Of a stretch of 5,609 nucleotides of DNA, positions 1 through 5,516 are shown piece by piece (position 1 is the first letter of the stretch; each line of letters begins with the position of its first letter). The position numbers and the translations under genes are program-made. The stretch spans positions 1-5,609 of the forward strand of contig JAFTIV010000021.1 of the NCBI GenBank assembly GCA_017456685.1. The letters are read 5' to 3'. The DNA comes from Clostridia bacterium (GTDB taxonomy: Bacteria; Bacillota; Clostridia; Oscillospirales; CAG-272). Below the pieces are notes generated by a model, which had not been told where the DNA came from, made no database searches, and was given only the letters and a program-made list of their open reading frames with translations.

Positions 1-498
1 TGGCAAGCCTACAAGACCAACATCTGCAAGCATCTTAAGCTCGAGCGAAAGCTACCATTCCTGACCCTTAGTTCCACTTTTTGCAAACATAGGAATTTGC
101 CTTGTTGGAGTAGCGAAGTGCTTGTTTCCCCAGCCACCTCTGCCACCCTTGGCGCAAATCCAATCCTCACAGCCCGACATATCCTTGAGTATTTTTCCAC
201 TTGCCTCATCTCGTATAATCGTGCCCTCAGGGACCTTAATTATAATGTCCTCGCCATTTTTTCCGTGGAACTTAGCACCACCACCATCGGAGCCGTTTTC
301 AGCCACGAATTTTCTTTTGTATCTAAAGGCAAGAAGAGTGTTAGTGCCCTTGTCAATGGTGAAAATAACATTACCACCGTGACCGCCATCTCCGCCGTCA
401 GGACCACCCTTGGCAACATACTTTTCGCGTCTAAACGAAACACAGCCGTTGCCACCATTTCCTGCCTTTACATAAATTTTTACCTTATCAATAAACAT
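1..498 (-). CDS. obg: Obg-family GTPase (ObgE/CgtA), N-terminal part, with in-frame TAG at codon 149; runs off the window
   Basis: Obg is an essential ribosome-associated GTPase that acts in 50S subunit maturation and stress control. Codons 1-148 make almost the whole glycine-rich Obg fold: MFIDKVKIYVKAGNGGNG at 1-18, FRREKYV at 22-28, GGPDGGDGGHGG at 31-42, and the GGRGGWGN and FATPTRQIP motifs at 118-136. A TAG then occurs at codon 149 (bases 54-52). Directly after it, in the same frame, comes LSLELKMLADVGLVGLP, the normal entry to the G domain, ending at the window edge just before the rest of the P-loop. So no frameshift occurred; one codon is a stop. Starts with ATG, preceded by GGTGAT, 13 nt after the DUF4330 gene, and is the last visible gene of the rimM operon. 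Identity is certain from the motifs. Whether the product is truncated, read through, or the TAG is a sequence error cannot be decided here. Confidence 0.92.
52..54 (-). other. In-frame TAG codon inside obg
   Basis: Read on the minus strand the frame is GGT CAG GAA TGG TAG CTT TCG CTC GAG. Aligned from memory with B. subtilis Obg (GKERYIVLELK), the window has GQEW*LSLELK with identical spacing, so the stop replaces one residue (Tyr there; Glu, Trp or Asp in other Obg proteins) and nothing is inserted or deleted. GAG, CAG, AAG, TGG, TAC and TAT are each one substitution from TAG. The preceding Trp also stands where Arg is usual. Confidence 0.9.
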
Positions 499-511
499 TT
501 TATCACCAGCC

Positions 512-937
512 TTAGTCTAAAACTGTAGTCGTAATCAATTTGAATTCAAGCTCGTTAGAGTAAATTACAGAAAAGCTCTCGTCTGGGAGCCTTACACCAT
601 CTACAAAAAGCATTCCGTCAACCTCATAGGCATCAGCTCTTAGGGTTATATAGCTTTTATTCGCTACGGGTGAGGCGCTTATGCTTGTAATCTTGAAAAC
701 ATCTATCTCTTTTGCTTTGCCAAGCACGCTTTTTTGATATTGCAGATAGTCCCCCTCACTATACGCAGAGGCAAATGAGCTGTCAACCTCAAAAATATAT
801 GACACCTCGTGCTTTGGTGCGAAAAGCTCTTGAATATCATTACCAAGAATGCTATATATAAGCACAAATATTCCTAAGCAGAGCAGAAGAATAATAACTG
901 CATCAATCACATTGAAGCGAAATCCCTTTTTATCCAT
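512..937 (-). CDS. DUF4330-type membrane-anchored protein
   Basis: A 141-residue protein of unknown function that resembles the DUF4330 family of Gram-positive bacteria: a short MDKKG start, one hydrophobic segment at about 10-31 (VIDAVIILLLCLGIFVLIYS), then an extracytoplasmic domain of about 105 residues rich in beta-type sequence, ending in EFKLITTTVLD. No catalytic motif is visible. The likely topology is a signal anchor with the C-terminal domain outside the membrane. Its ATG is preceded by GAGGTGAT, which overlaps the TGA of the ligase gene 11 nt upstream, so the two are probably translationally coupled. That pairing suggests, but does not prove, a joint role with the polytopic ligase-like protein in export or attachment of a surface polymer. 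The family assignment rests on the N-terminal pattern, length and context; the single-TM topology is clear. Confidence 0.75.
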   Translation of the reverse strand: MDKKGFRFNVIDAVIILLLCLGIFVLIYSILGNDIQELFAPKHEVSYIFEVDSSFASAYSEGDYLQYQKSVLGKAKEIDVFKITSISASPVANKSYITLRADAYEVDGMLFVDGVRLPDESFSVIYSNELEFKLITTTVLD

Positions 938-948
938 AAATTATCACC

Positions 949-2985
949 TCAATCATCGTCAATAACAGGGTCAATTTCGTTGCTCTTAATGCTGTCAAAA
1001 GCACTTCTTGGCTCCCGCTTTTGCTTTTTACGGTTAGGGGAGTGTACATATTTTCTTGTTGGAATATAATCCTGAGCCGCATCCTTGTCAAGCTCAAGGT
1101 CAATGCTCGCGGTTAGATAATCACCAGAGTGGTTGATCTCAAGTGCATCGTAAACCTCGCTATCAATCTTTATATAAGCATAGGAAAGCGCAAGACATAT
1201 TGCAACAAGAGCAACAATTGTTGGCTCTGCAAAGCAATTCGAATAGAAGCCTGCCCAGAATATTCCAAATACACCAACAAAGCCCGCGATCGCATTTATT
1301 CTGCGGAAGCGGTTAGCTGTTCTTGCGCAATACGAAAGAACAAGCCTAAGCATTACAATAATAGTAGAAACAAGCAAAATTAAGCCAATAATTCCTGTGC
1401 CAAGCGCAAACTGCAAATAAAGGCTTCCCGCATTCGAAATAGCAGGAGATGTGCCTATAATTTCATCAAAGGCAATAGCAAACGAGGTCTCTCCAAGACC
1501 TATTCCAAACGGACGCTTGATAATCATAGCAATAGCAGAGGAGAAGGAATAAAGGCGATAATCGTGCGCACCCTCTGCAGTGTCAAACAAGGCAAAAAGC
1601 TTGTCAAGAAGCTCGTTTGGAAGAGCATAGTTCAAAATAAGCACCGCTCCTACACAAAATGCAATAAAATAGAACGAGTTTCTGTTGAATATCAATAGCA
1701 TAAATATAATCATTGCCGTCGCACCAATCAAGCCTATTCTTGAGAAGGTTAGAATGAGTGCTACAACATTTACAAGACCACAAATTACACCCATGGTCCT
1801 AATTCTTGCGCTATTTCCTGAGAAAATAAATAGAAGCAGAAATGAAAGACTTGCAACAATGTAAAGCGCAAACGAGTCGGGGTCTGTAAAGGTCGAGGTT
1901 GCACGCTCGTGTACAGTGGCAAATGCTCGCATCTTGTCCCAAGCTATATCAAATCTGCCAAGCACATATTGCGCAATTCCAATAACGGAGGCAATAGTTG
2001 ATGAAATGCAGAACGATACAATACAGCGTCTGTACCACTCCTTAGAGCGAACAAGATTAGACAAAACAAAGAATGCTGATAAAAGTGAGAGAGAAAGAAG
2101 CATTCTCATAGCAGATGAATATAGGTCGTATGAAACAAATCCACCATAAACAACCACAACAGATATAATAAGCATCCATAAATCTGCAAATTCAAATTTA
2201 AAGGTGCGTCTTCCTACAACGCATTTGATTAGATAACAGCCTGCAACAGAAAGTCCAAGCCCTGCCATAATATTGACACTCGTAAAAGGCAAGGAAAGAA
2301 TCATAAGCACAATGCCAACCTCGGGGGTTATTAGCACATGATATGCAAGAATAATAAGACTTACAATAATCAAGGCCCAAAGAAGACCGGGGAAGTATGC
2401 AATAACACTAAATATCATTCCGCAAAGAAGCGCAATGCTTGGTGAGGAATGAATCTTATCATCAGCGGTGTATCTGTATATCTCGTCACTCATTCCCAAA
2501 AATCCAAACAATAGGGAATTGAAAAGCCTGTTTTCAAATAGTAGGCTTGCTATTGAACGCCTTGAAAAAAGCATAGGTAGAGATAATACACCAATCACAA
2601 TTCCTGTAATAAGCGATGCAAGCGACCAGCTAAGAATAGGGACATAATCCTGAACAAAGAACAGCACTCCGCTGGCAATGGCCATAGTGAGCAAAATTAT
2701 TCCATAATCGCGCACAGCCACAGTCAAAAGAAAATGATGTAGCTTAGGAACAACATTTACAATAGGATTTTTTTCTATGGCGCGTGCAATAGTTCTCTTT
2801 GTTCTTTTTTGAGAATTTCCTCTGCGCTTGATTGCTTTTAGCCTTTTTTTGAAGCGCTCGTTAGTTGCATCGTATGAGGTGAAGAAGCGACCGAAAATAC
2901 CGCCCTTCAAGCCTGAAACCACCCAACCGCTAAAGCGAGAGAGTGCAGAGGCACTTGTATGATGCTTTTGTTGCTTGTTTTCCAA
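949..2985 (-). CDS. O-antigen ligase/polymerase-like (Wzy_C) polytopic membrane protein
   Basis: A 678-residue membrane protein of the O-antigen ligase family (Wzy_C/WaaL-like), which transfers or polymerises lipid-linked glycans outside the cytoplasmic membrane. Hydrophobic segments fill about 88-605, roughly 12-14 helices. Family signatures in order are RATSTFTDPDSFALY (361-375, like the usual STFGNPN motif), LTFSRIGLIGA (412-422), and YRLYSF plus KRPFGIGLGETSF (476-502). The late motif usually reading AHNLYLQ appears as AGSLYLQ (519-525), so the conserved His is not there. Both ends are long and soluble: a very basic N-tail (45-68, KKRLKAIKRR and on) and a C-tail of about 70 residues ending in acidic DDD. 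The start is TTG, chosen because GGAG lies 8 nt upstream and the frame follows trmD by 27 nt. In a Gram-positive context the substrate is more likely a capsule, teichoic-type or other surface glycan than LPS O-antigen. The substrate is unknown. Confidence 0.82.
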   Translation of the reverse strand: MENKQQKHHTSASALSRFSGWVVSGLKGGIFGRFFTSYDATNERFKKRLKAIKRRGNSQKRTKRTIARAIEKNPIVNVVPKLHHFLLTVAVRDYGIILLTMAIASGVLFFVQDYVPILSWSLASLITGIVIGVLSLPMLFSRRSIASLLFENRLFNSLLFGFLGMSDEIYRYTADDKIHSSPSIALLCGMIFSVIAYFPGLLWALIIVSLIILAYHVLITPEVGIVLMILSLPFTSVNIMAGLGLSVAGCYLIKCVVGRRTFKFEFADLWMLIISVVVVYGGFVSYDLYSSAMRMLLSLSLLSAFFVLSNLVRSKEWYRRCIVSFCISSTIASVIGIAQYVLGRFDIAWDKMRAFATVHERATSTFTDPDSFALYIVASLSFLLLFIFSGNSARIRTMGVICGLVNVVALILTFSRIGLIGATAMIIFMLLIFNRNSFYFIAFCVGAVLILNYALPNELLDKLFALFDTAEGAHDYRLYSFSSAIAMIIKRPFGIGLGETSFAIAFDEIIGTSPAISNAGSLYLQFALGTGIIGLILLVSTIIVMLRLVLSYCARTANRFRRINAIAGFVGVFGIFWAGFYSNCFAEPTIVALVAICLALSYAYIKIDSEVYDALEINHSGDYLTASIDLELDKDAAQDYIPTRKYVHSPNRKKQKREPRSAFDSIKSNEIDPVIDDD

Positions 2986-3012
2986 AATTATAACTCCATT
3001 AAGTAAATTTAA

Positions 3013-3741
3013 CTAATTTTTCTTTTTCTTTTTAGGCTTTTCGGGGTGAGCCTCAATGTAAGCTTTGTAAAGGTCAGGCCTGCGCTCCTTAGTAAGCTCA
3101 AGCGAGCGCTCAAGTCGCCAAGCCTCGATGTTTGCGTGATGCCCAGATAAAAGCACCTCAGGCACCTCCTTACCACGAAAAACGGCGGGGCGTGTGTATT
3201 GTGGGTATTCAAGAAGCCCAGAGGCAATGCTCTCATCCTCGTAGCAGACCTCGTCAGCTAATACCCCATCAATAAGACGCGATACAGCATCTACAACTAT
3301 GCAGGCTGGAAGCTCGCCACCTGTGAGCACAAAATCGCCAATCGAAAGCTCCTCATCGACTATCTCATCAATCACCCTTTGGTCAATTCCCTCGTAGTGA
3401 CCACACAAAATAGTAAGACAATCGTATTCTGCAAGCTCCTTTGCAACAGAGTGGTTAAAAACTCGTCCCCTTGGCGACATATAAATCACCTTGGTCTTAA
3501 CCTCACCCTGCATCTTGCGTACTGCCTCGAAGCAATCGCAAATGGGCTGAGTAGCCATAAGCATACCCTTGCCACCGCCATACGGTGTGTCGTCAACCTT
3601 TCTGTGCTTGTTAGCTGTGTAATCCCTTATGTCATGAGCGTAAACGGAAATAATACCGCCCTTTTGAGCTCTCCCGATTATGCTTTCCCCAAGAACTGCA
3701 TTGATTTGCTCGGGAAATAGGGTTAAAATATCAAATCTCAT
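3013..3741 (-). CDS. trmD: tRNA (guanine37-N1)-methyltransferase TrmD
   Basis: TrmD is the SPOUT-class enzyme that uses S-adenosylmethionine to methylate N1 of G37 next to the anticodon, which prevents +1 frameshifting. At 242 residues it has the usual length. Visible motifs are [10 protein letters not shown] (1-10), [12 protein letters not shown] (49-60), and the trefoil-knot AdoMet pocket YMSPRGR (87-93), [11 protein letters not shown] (113-123) and [13 protein letters not shown] (133-145), then [11 protein letters not shown] (175-185) and [13 protein letters not shown] (197-209). The stretch holding the E. coli general base Asp169 (EDS) reads YEDES here, with Glu170 at the aligned place. 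The protein ends in a lysine run (KPKKKKKN). Its ATG overlaps the rimM TGA as ATGA, so coupled translation is likely. It stops with TAG, and the same frame stays open into the next gene. The rplS gene that commonly follows trmD is absent here. Confidence 0.97.
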   Translation of the reverse strand: MRFDILTLFPEQINAVLGESIIGRAQKGGIISVYAHDIRDYTANKHRKVDDTPYGGGKGMLMATQPICDCFEAVRKMQGEVKTKVIYMSPRGRVFNHSVAKELAEYDCLTILCGHYEGIDQRVIDEIVDEELSIGDFVLTGGELPACIVVDAVSRLIDGVLADEVCYEDESIASGLLEYPQYTRPAVFRGKEVPEVLLSGHHANIEAWRLERSLELTKERRPDLYKAYIEAHPEKPKKKKKN

Positions 3742-4247
3742 TCAATCATACCCTCAATAGGCGTTATAGAAATTCCTGCCTCGAGAGAAATCTCCTTTAC
3801 AAATTCCTTTATCGCTGGAACATAGGACATTTTACCATTTTCACCCTCGACAACATAAATGTCCTGCGCCCCACTATTTATAACATCCTTTAGCATACCA
3901 TATTTTATACCTGTGTTGGCATCGTAAACGGTAAGACCGATAAGGTCAGCAATAAAGAAATCTCCGTCCTCGCGAGGAATGTCATCTCTGTGGGCGAAAA
4001 GTGTTTTCTTTCTCATAGCCCCTGCCATATCAGCATCTGTAATGCCCTCAAGATATATAAGAGCAACACCCTTATAGGGTGAGCATTTCAAAACCTTGAT
4101 AGGGGAGAATACCCCTTTGCTTTTTTCAATATATACCCTTTTAAGCGAGGCGAATGCCTCATATGAATCACAAGCATGCTTTACAATGAGTGCTCCCTTA
4201 AGTCCGTGAATTGCAGTTACAAAGCCACACTCTAAATATTCCTTCAT
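3738..4247 (-). CDS. rimM: 16S rRNA processing/maturation factor RimM
   Basis: RimM binds ribosomal protein S19 and helps assemble the head of the 30S subunit. The 169-residue product has the family's usual length and two domains: the N-terminal RimM domain at about 1-85, with [11 protein letters not shown] (8-18) matching the GxxGxxHGLKG signature and [19 protein letters not shown] (66-84) as the usual end of that domain, and a C-terminal PRC-barrel at about 93-169 with [29 protein letters not shown] and [12 protein letters not shown], ending ITPIEGM. The ATG has AGGAG 7 nt upstream and is the first gene after a good promoter. The unit therefore starts at rimM, without the rpsP gene that often precedes it in Gram-positive genomes. 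The stop overlaps the trmD start by 4 bp. Confidence 0.97.
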   Translation of the reverse strand: MKEYLECGFVTAIHGLKGALIVKHACDSYEAFASLKRVYIEKSKGVFSPIKVLKCSPYKGVALIYLEGITDADMAGAMRKKTLFAHRDDIPREDGDFFIADLIGLTVYDANTGIKYGMLKDVINSGAQDIYVVEGENGKMSYVPAIKEFVKEISLEAGISITPIEGMIE

Positions 4248-4295
4248 AATCTATCTCCTAAAGCAAGAATAATAGAACATAAAATTCCATCGTAT

Positions 4296-4324
4296 ATTTT
4301 ACCATAATATAAAAGAAATATCAA
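4296..4324 (-). promoter_or_regulatory. SigA-type promoter of the rimM-trmD-ligase-DUF4330-obg operon
   Basis: Read on the minus strand: -35 TTGATA (4324-4319), a 17-bp spacer, and an extended -10 TGG-TAAAAT (hexamer 4301-4296). Transcription would begin near 4289, leaving a leader of about 40 nt before rimM. No other promoter of comparable quality was noticed further down the operon. Confidence 0.82.
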
Positions 4325-4374
4325 GTATATAAAAAATAAAAAAGTAAAAAATATAAAAATTTAATAAAAAACTC
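4325..4374. promoter_or_regulatory. Shared A/T tract between divergent promoters (UP-element-like)
   Basis: These 50 bp separate the two -35 boxes and contain only four G/C bases. The plus strand is mostly runs of 3-6 A broken by single T or G. Such tracts upstream of -35 boxes are typical of UP elements that bind the RNA polymerase alpha C-terminal domain, or of intrinsically curved DNA. One tract could serve both promoters. Confidence 0.6.
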
Positions 4375-4403
4375 TTGACAAGCTCGTGGCGTTGTGCTAA
4401 AAT
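4375..4403 (+). promoter_or_regulatory. Strong SigA-type promoter of rpmG-secE-nusG
   Basis: A perfect -35 TTGACA (4375-4380), exactly 17 bp of spacer, and an extended -10 TGC-TAAAAT (hexamer 4398-4403). Predicted transcription start is about 4410. This is the strongest promoter seen in the window, which suits a ribosomal protein operon. Confidence 0.9.
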
Positions 4404-4409
4404 GCTTAT

Positions 4410-4559
4410 ACCTCAAGCGGAGAGGTTCTTTTTTTGCGCGAAAAAGCAAAGGAACTGAAAGGGCTTGAAATCTCTCTGTGTCGAGGGAGGTACAAATGCG
4501 TTAAGGCGCATAAGGAAAAGAGGATTTGTCCTCAAATAAAATTGGGAGGTGCCGAAAAA
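4410..4559 (+). promoter_or_regulatory. Structured rpmG 5' leader with several hairpins
   Basis: About 150 nt lie between the predicted transcription start and rpmG. Stems found by eye: ACCTC/GAGGT (4410-4414/4422-4426) followed by a T-run; a TTTTT/AAAAA stem around GCGCG (4431-4445) closed further out by GTTC/GAAC (4425-4428/4452-4455); CTCTCT/AGGGAG (4472-4477/4484-4489); ATGCG/CGCAT (4496-4500/4507-4511); GAGGA/TCCTC with a 4-nt loop (4520-4524/4529-4533). The last TCCTC could instead pair with GAGG in the rpmG Shine-Dalgarno sequence (4546-4549). I do not recognise a known riboswitch, T-box or tRNA here. A role in post-transcriptional control of rpmG is inferred from length and pairing only. 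Confidence 0.5.
4496..4504 (+). other. Two-codon ORF (Met-Arg-stop) with strong Shine-Dalgarno in the rpmG leader
   Basis: ATG CGT TAA sits 5 nt after GGGAGG (4485-4490), a better-placed Shine-Dalgarno sequence than that of rpmG itself (GGGAGG at 4544-4549, 10 nt before its ATG). The Shine-Dalgarno sequence falls in the CTCTCT/AGGGAG hairpin and the start codon in the ATGCG/CGCAT stem. It may be a ribosome-loading minigene or leader peptide; it may also be chance in a purine-rich leader. Confidence 0.3.
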
Positions 4560-4709
4560 ATGAGAGTCAAAATCACATTGGCGTGCAGCGAATGCAAACA
4601 GCGTAATTACGACACAAAGAAGAACAAGAAGAATAATGCGGAAAGACTTGAAATGAACAAGTACTGTCGCTTCTGTCGTAAGCACACCTTGCACAAGGAA
4701 ACTAAGTAA
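4560..4709 (+). CDS. rpmG: 50S ribosomal protein L33 (zinc-binding C+ form)
   Basis: Bacterial L33, a small protein of the large ribosomal subunit near the E site. The 49-residue product has the full family length. It starts [12 protein letters not shown], contains [21 protein letters not shown] and ends in HTLHKETK. Cys9/Cys12 and Cys36/Cys39 form two CxxC pairs, so this is the zinc-binding paralogue type rather than the Cys-free form made under zinc limitation. The ATG at 4560 is chosen because GGGAGG precedes it by 10 nt and the protein then matches the family N-terminus; a TTG further upstream in frame (4434) lies in the leader and has no support. It is the first gene of the unit and ends 10 nt before secE, with none of the tRNA genes sometimes found at this place. 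Confidence 0.95.
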   Translation: MRVKITLACSECKQRNYDTKKNKKNNAERLEMNKYCRFCRKHTLHKETK

Positions 4710-4719
4710 GGAGGAAGTT

Positions 4720-4965
4720 ATGGCTGTAAAGGAAAAGCAAGAAAAGAAGCCGAATATCTTCAAGAGAATCGGTCAAAAATTTAAGAACCTTAAAAGCGAG
4801 TTCAAAAAGATTACTTGGGCTTCACCAAAGTCCGTATTTAAGAGCTTTTTGATAGTAGTAGTGTATGTAGCGCTTATCGCACTTGCAATTGGAATTGCAG
4901 ACCTTGTACTTACTTGGTTGTTCGAATTTATGGCTTCTACAATTCCTGCCTTTGGCGTGAAATAA
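4720..4965 (+). CDS. secE: Preprotein translocase subunit SecE
   Basis: SecE is the small clamp subunit of the SecYEG protein-export channel in the cytoplasmic membrane. At 81 residues this is the short single-helix form usual in Gram-positive bacteria, with a somewhat long charged start. Residues 1-30 are lysine-rich and cytoplasmic. The conserved amphipathic region follows as LKSEFKKITWASPKSVFKS (24-42), which carries the family hallmark K-I-T-W-P/A-S, and then one transmembrane helix at about 43-67. A short tail ends PAFGVK. The ATG has an excellent AAGGAGG 6 nt upstream. It lies between rpmG and nusG, 10-11 nt from each, the classical order, and is surely cotranscribed. Confidence 0.95.
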   Translation: MAVKEKQEKKPNIFKRIGQKFKNLKSEFKKITWASPKSVFKSFLIVVVYVALIALAIGIADLVLTWLFEFMASTIPAFGVK

Positions 4966-4976
4966 AGAGGTGCATA

Positions 4977-5516
4977 ATGAGCGATTTTAATGAGCTTACT
5001 GCCGGTCAAAAATGGTATGTAGTTCATACCTACACCGGACACGAAAATAAGGTTAAGAATACGATTGAAAGAATCGTAGAGTCAAAGGGACTTCAGGATT
5101 TCATTTTCGATGTGAAAATCCCAACAATGCAGGTAGTTACAACTGATGCAAAGGGTAACGAAAAGATTGTTGATGAGAAGATTTATCCAAGCTATGTTTT
5201 CGTAAAAATGATATTGAATGATGACACTTGGCATACAATTCGATACATTACAGGCGTAACAGGCTTCGTAGGTCCTGGCTCAAAGCCCGTTCCACTTTCT
5301 GATGAAGAAGCCCTTGCAATCAGCGGAGAGGAAAAGGCTAAGGTTGACTTGTTCAACATAGGAGATGAGGTTGATATTATCGATGGTATCCTTGTTGGTC
5401 ACAGCGGTAGAATCAGCGAAATCTCGGAGGAAACGGGAGAGGTTATAGTTATGGTTTCTTCTATCGGTAGAGAAATGCCCGTAAGCCTCGATGCAAAATG
5501 CATCAAGAAAAAGTAA
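4977..5516 (+). CDS. nusG: Transcription termination/antitermination protein NusG
   Basis: NusG binds the clamp of RNA polymerase and affects pausing, Rho-dependent termination and transcription-translation coupling. The 179-residue protein has both standard domains: the NGN domain at about 11-110 with KWYVVHTYTGHENKVK (12-27), the IYPSYVFVKM motif (69-78) and the TGVTGFVG motif (92-99), and the C-terminal KOW domain at about 124-178 with FNIGDEVDIIDG, HSGRISEI and SSIGREMPVSLD. The internal ATG at 4977 is chosen because it follows AGAGGTG closely and gives the family N-terminus; a longer in-frame reading from 4914 would overlap secE and add non-homologous residues. It is 11 nt after secE and is followed by the rplK leader. 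Confidence 0.97.
   Translation: MSDFNELTAGQKWYVVHTYTGHENKVKNTIERIVESKGLQDFIFDVKIPTMQVVTTDAKGNEKIVDEKIYPSYVFVKMILNDDTWHTIRYITGVTGFVGPGSKPVPLSDEEALAISGEEKAKVDLFNIGDEVDIIDGILVGHSGRISEISEETGEVIVMVSSIGREMPVSLDAKCIKKK

Noticed and set aside
9..209. Frameshift explanation for the obg break, with the other minus-strand frame continuing the protein
   Set aside because: That frame has no Obg similarity; the original frame resumes LELKMLADVGLVG right after the TAG, so it is a point stop, not a frameshift.
97..528. Plus-strand ORF opposite obg (143 codons), and similar ORFs opposite the ligase and trmD genes
   Set aside because: They are antisense shadows of clear conserved genes, with no ribosome binding site or recognisable protein motifs.
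3013..3035. Programmed -1 frameshift at the A-rich end of trmD (lysine codons)
   Set aside because: A-runs are five long and interrupted by G, so no proper A-AAA-AAG heptamer exists, there is no downstream stem, and the product is already full length.
4402..4458. Leader peptide starting at the ATG at 4402 (18 codons to TGA)
   Set aside because: Its start codon overlaps the -10 box and lies upstream of the predicted transcription start, and it has no Shine-Dalgarno sequence.
4434..4559. Upstream TTG extension of rpmG (42 extra residues)
   Set aside because: It lies in the transcript leader, has no ribosome binding site, adds non-family sequence, and the ATG at 4560 gives exactly the L33 N-terminus.
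4404..4559. tRNA gene, T-box or known riboswitch between the promoter and rpmG
   Set aside because: No cloverleaf with a GGTTCRA T-arm, no T-box TGGnACC-type sequence and no riboswitch core that I recognise.
4914..4976. Longer nusG start overlapping secE
   Set aside because: The extension is the out-of-frame secE 3' end; the ATG at 4977 has AGAGGTG and the family N-terminus.
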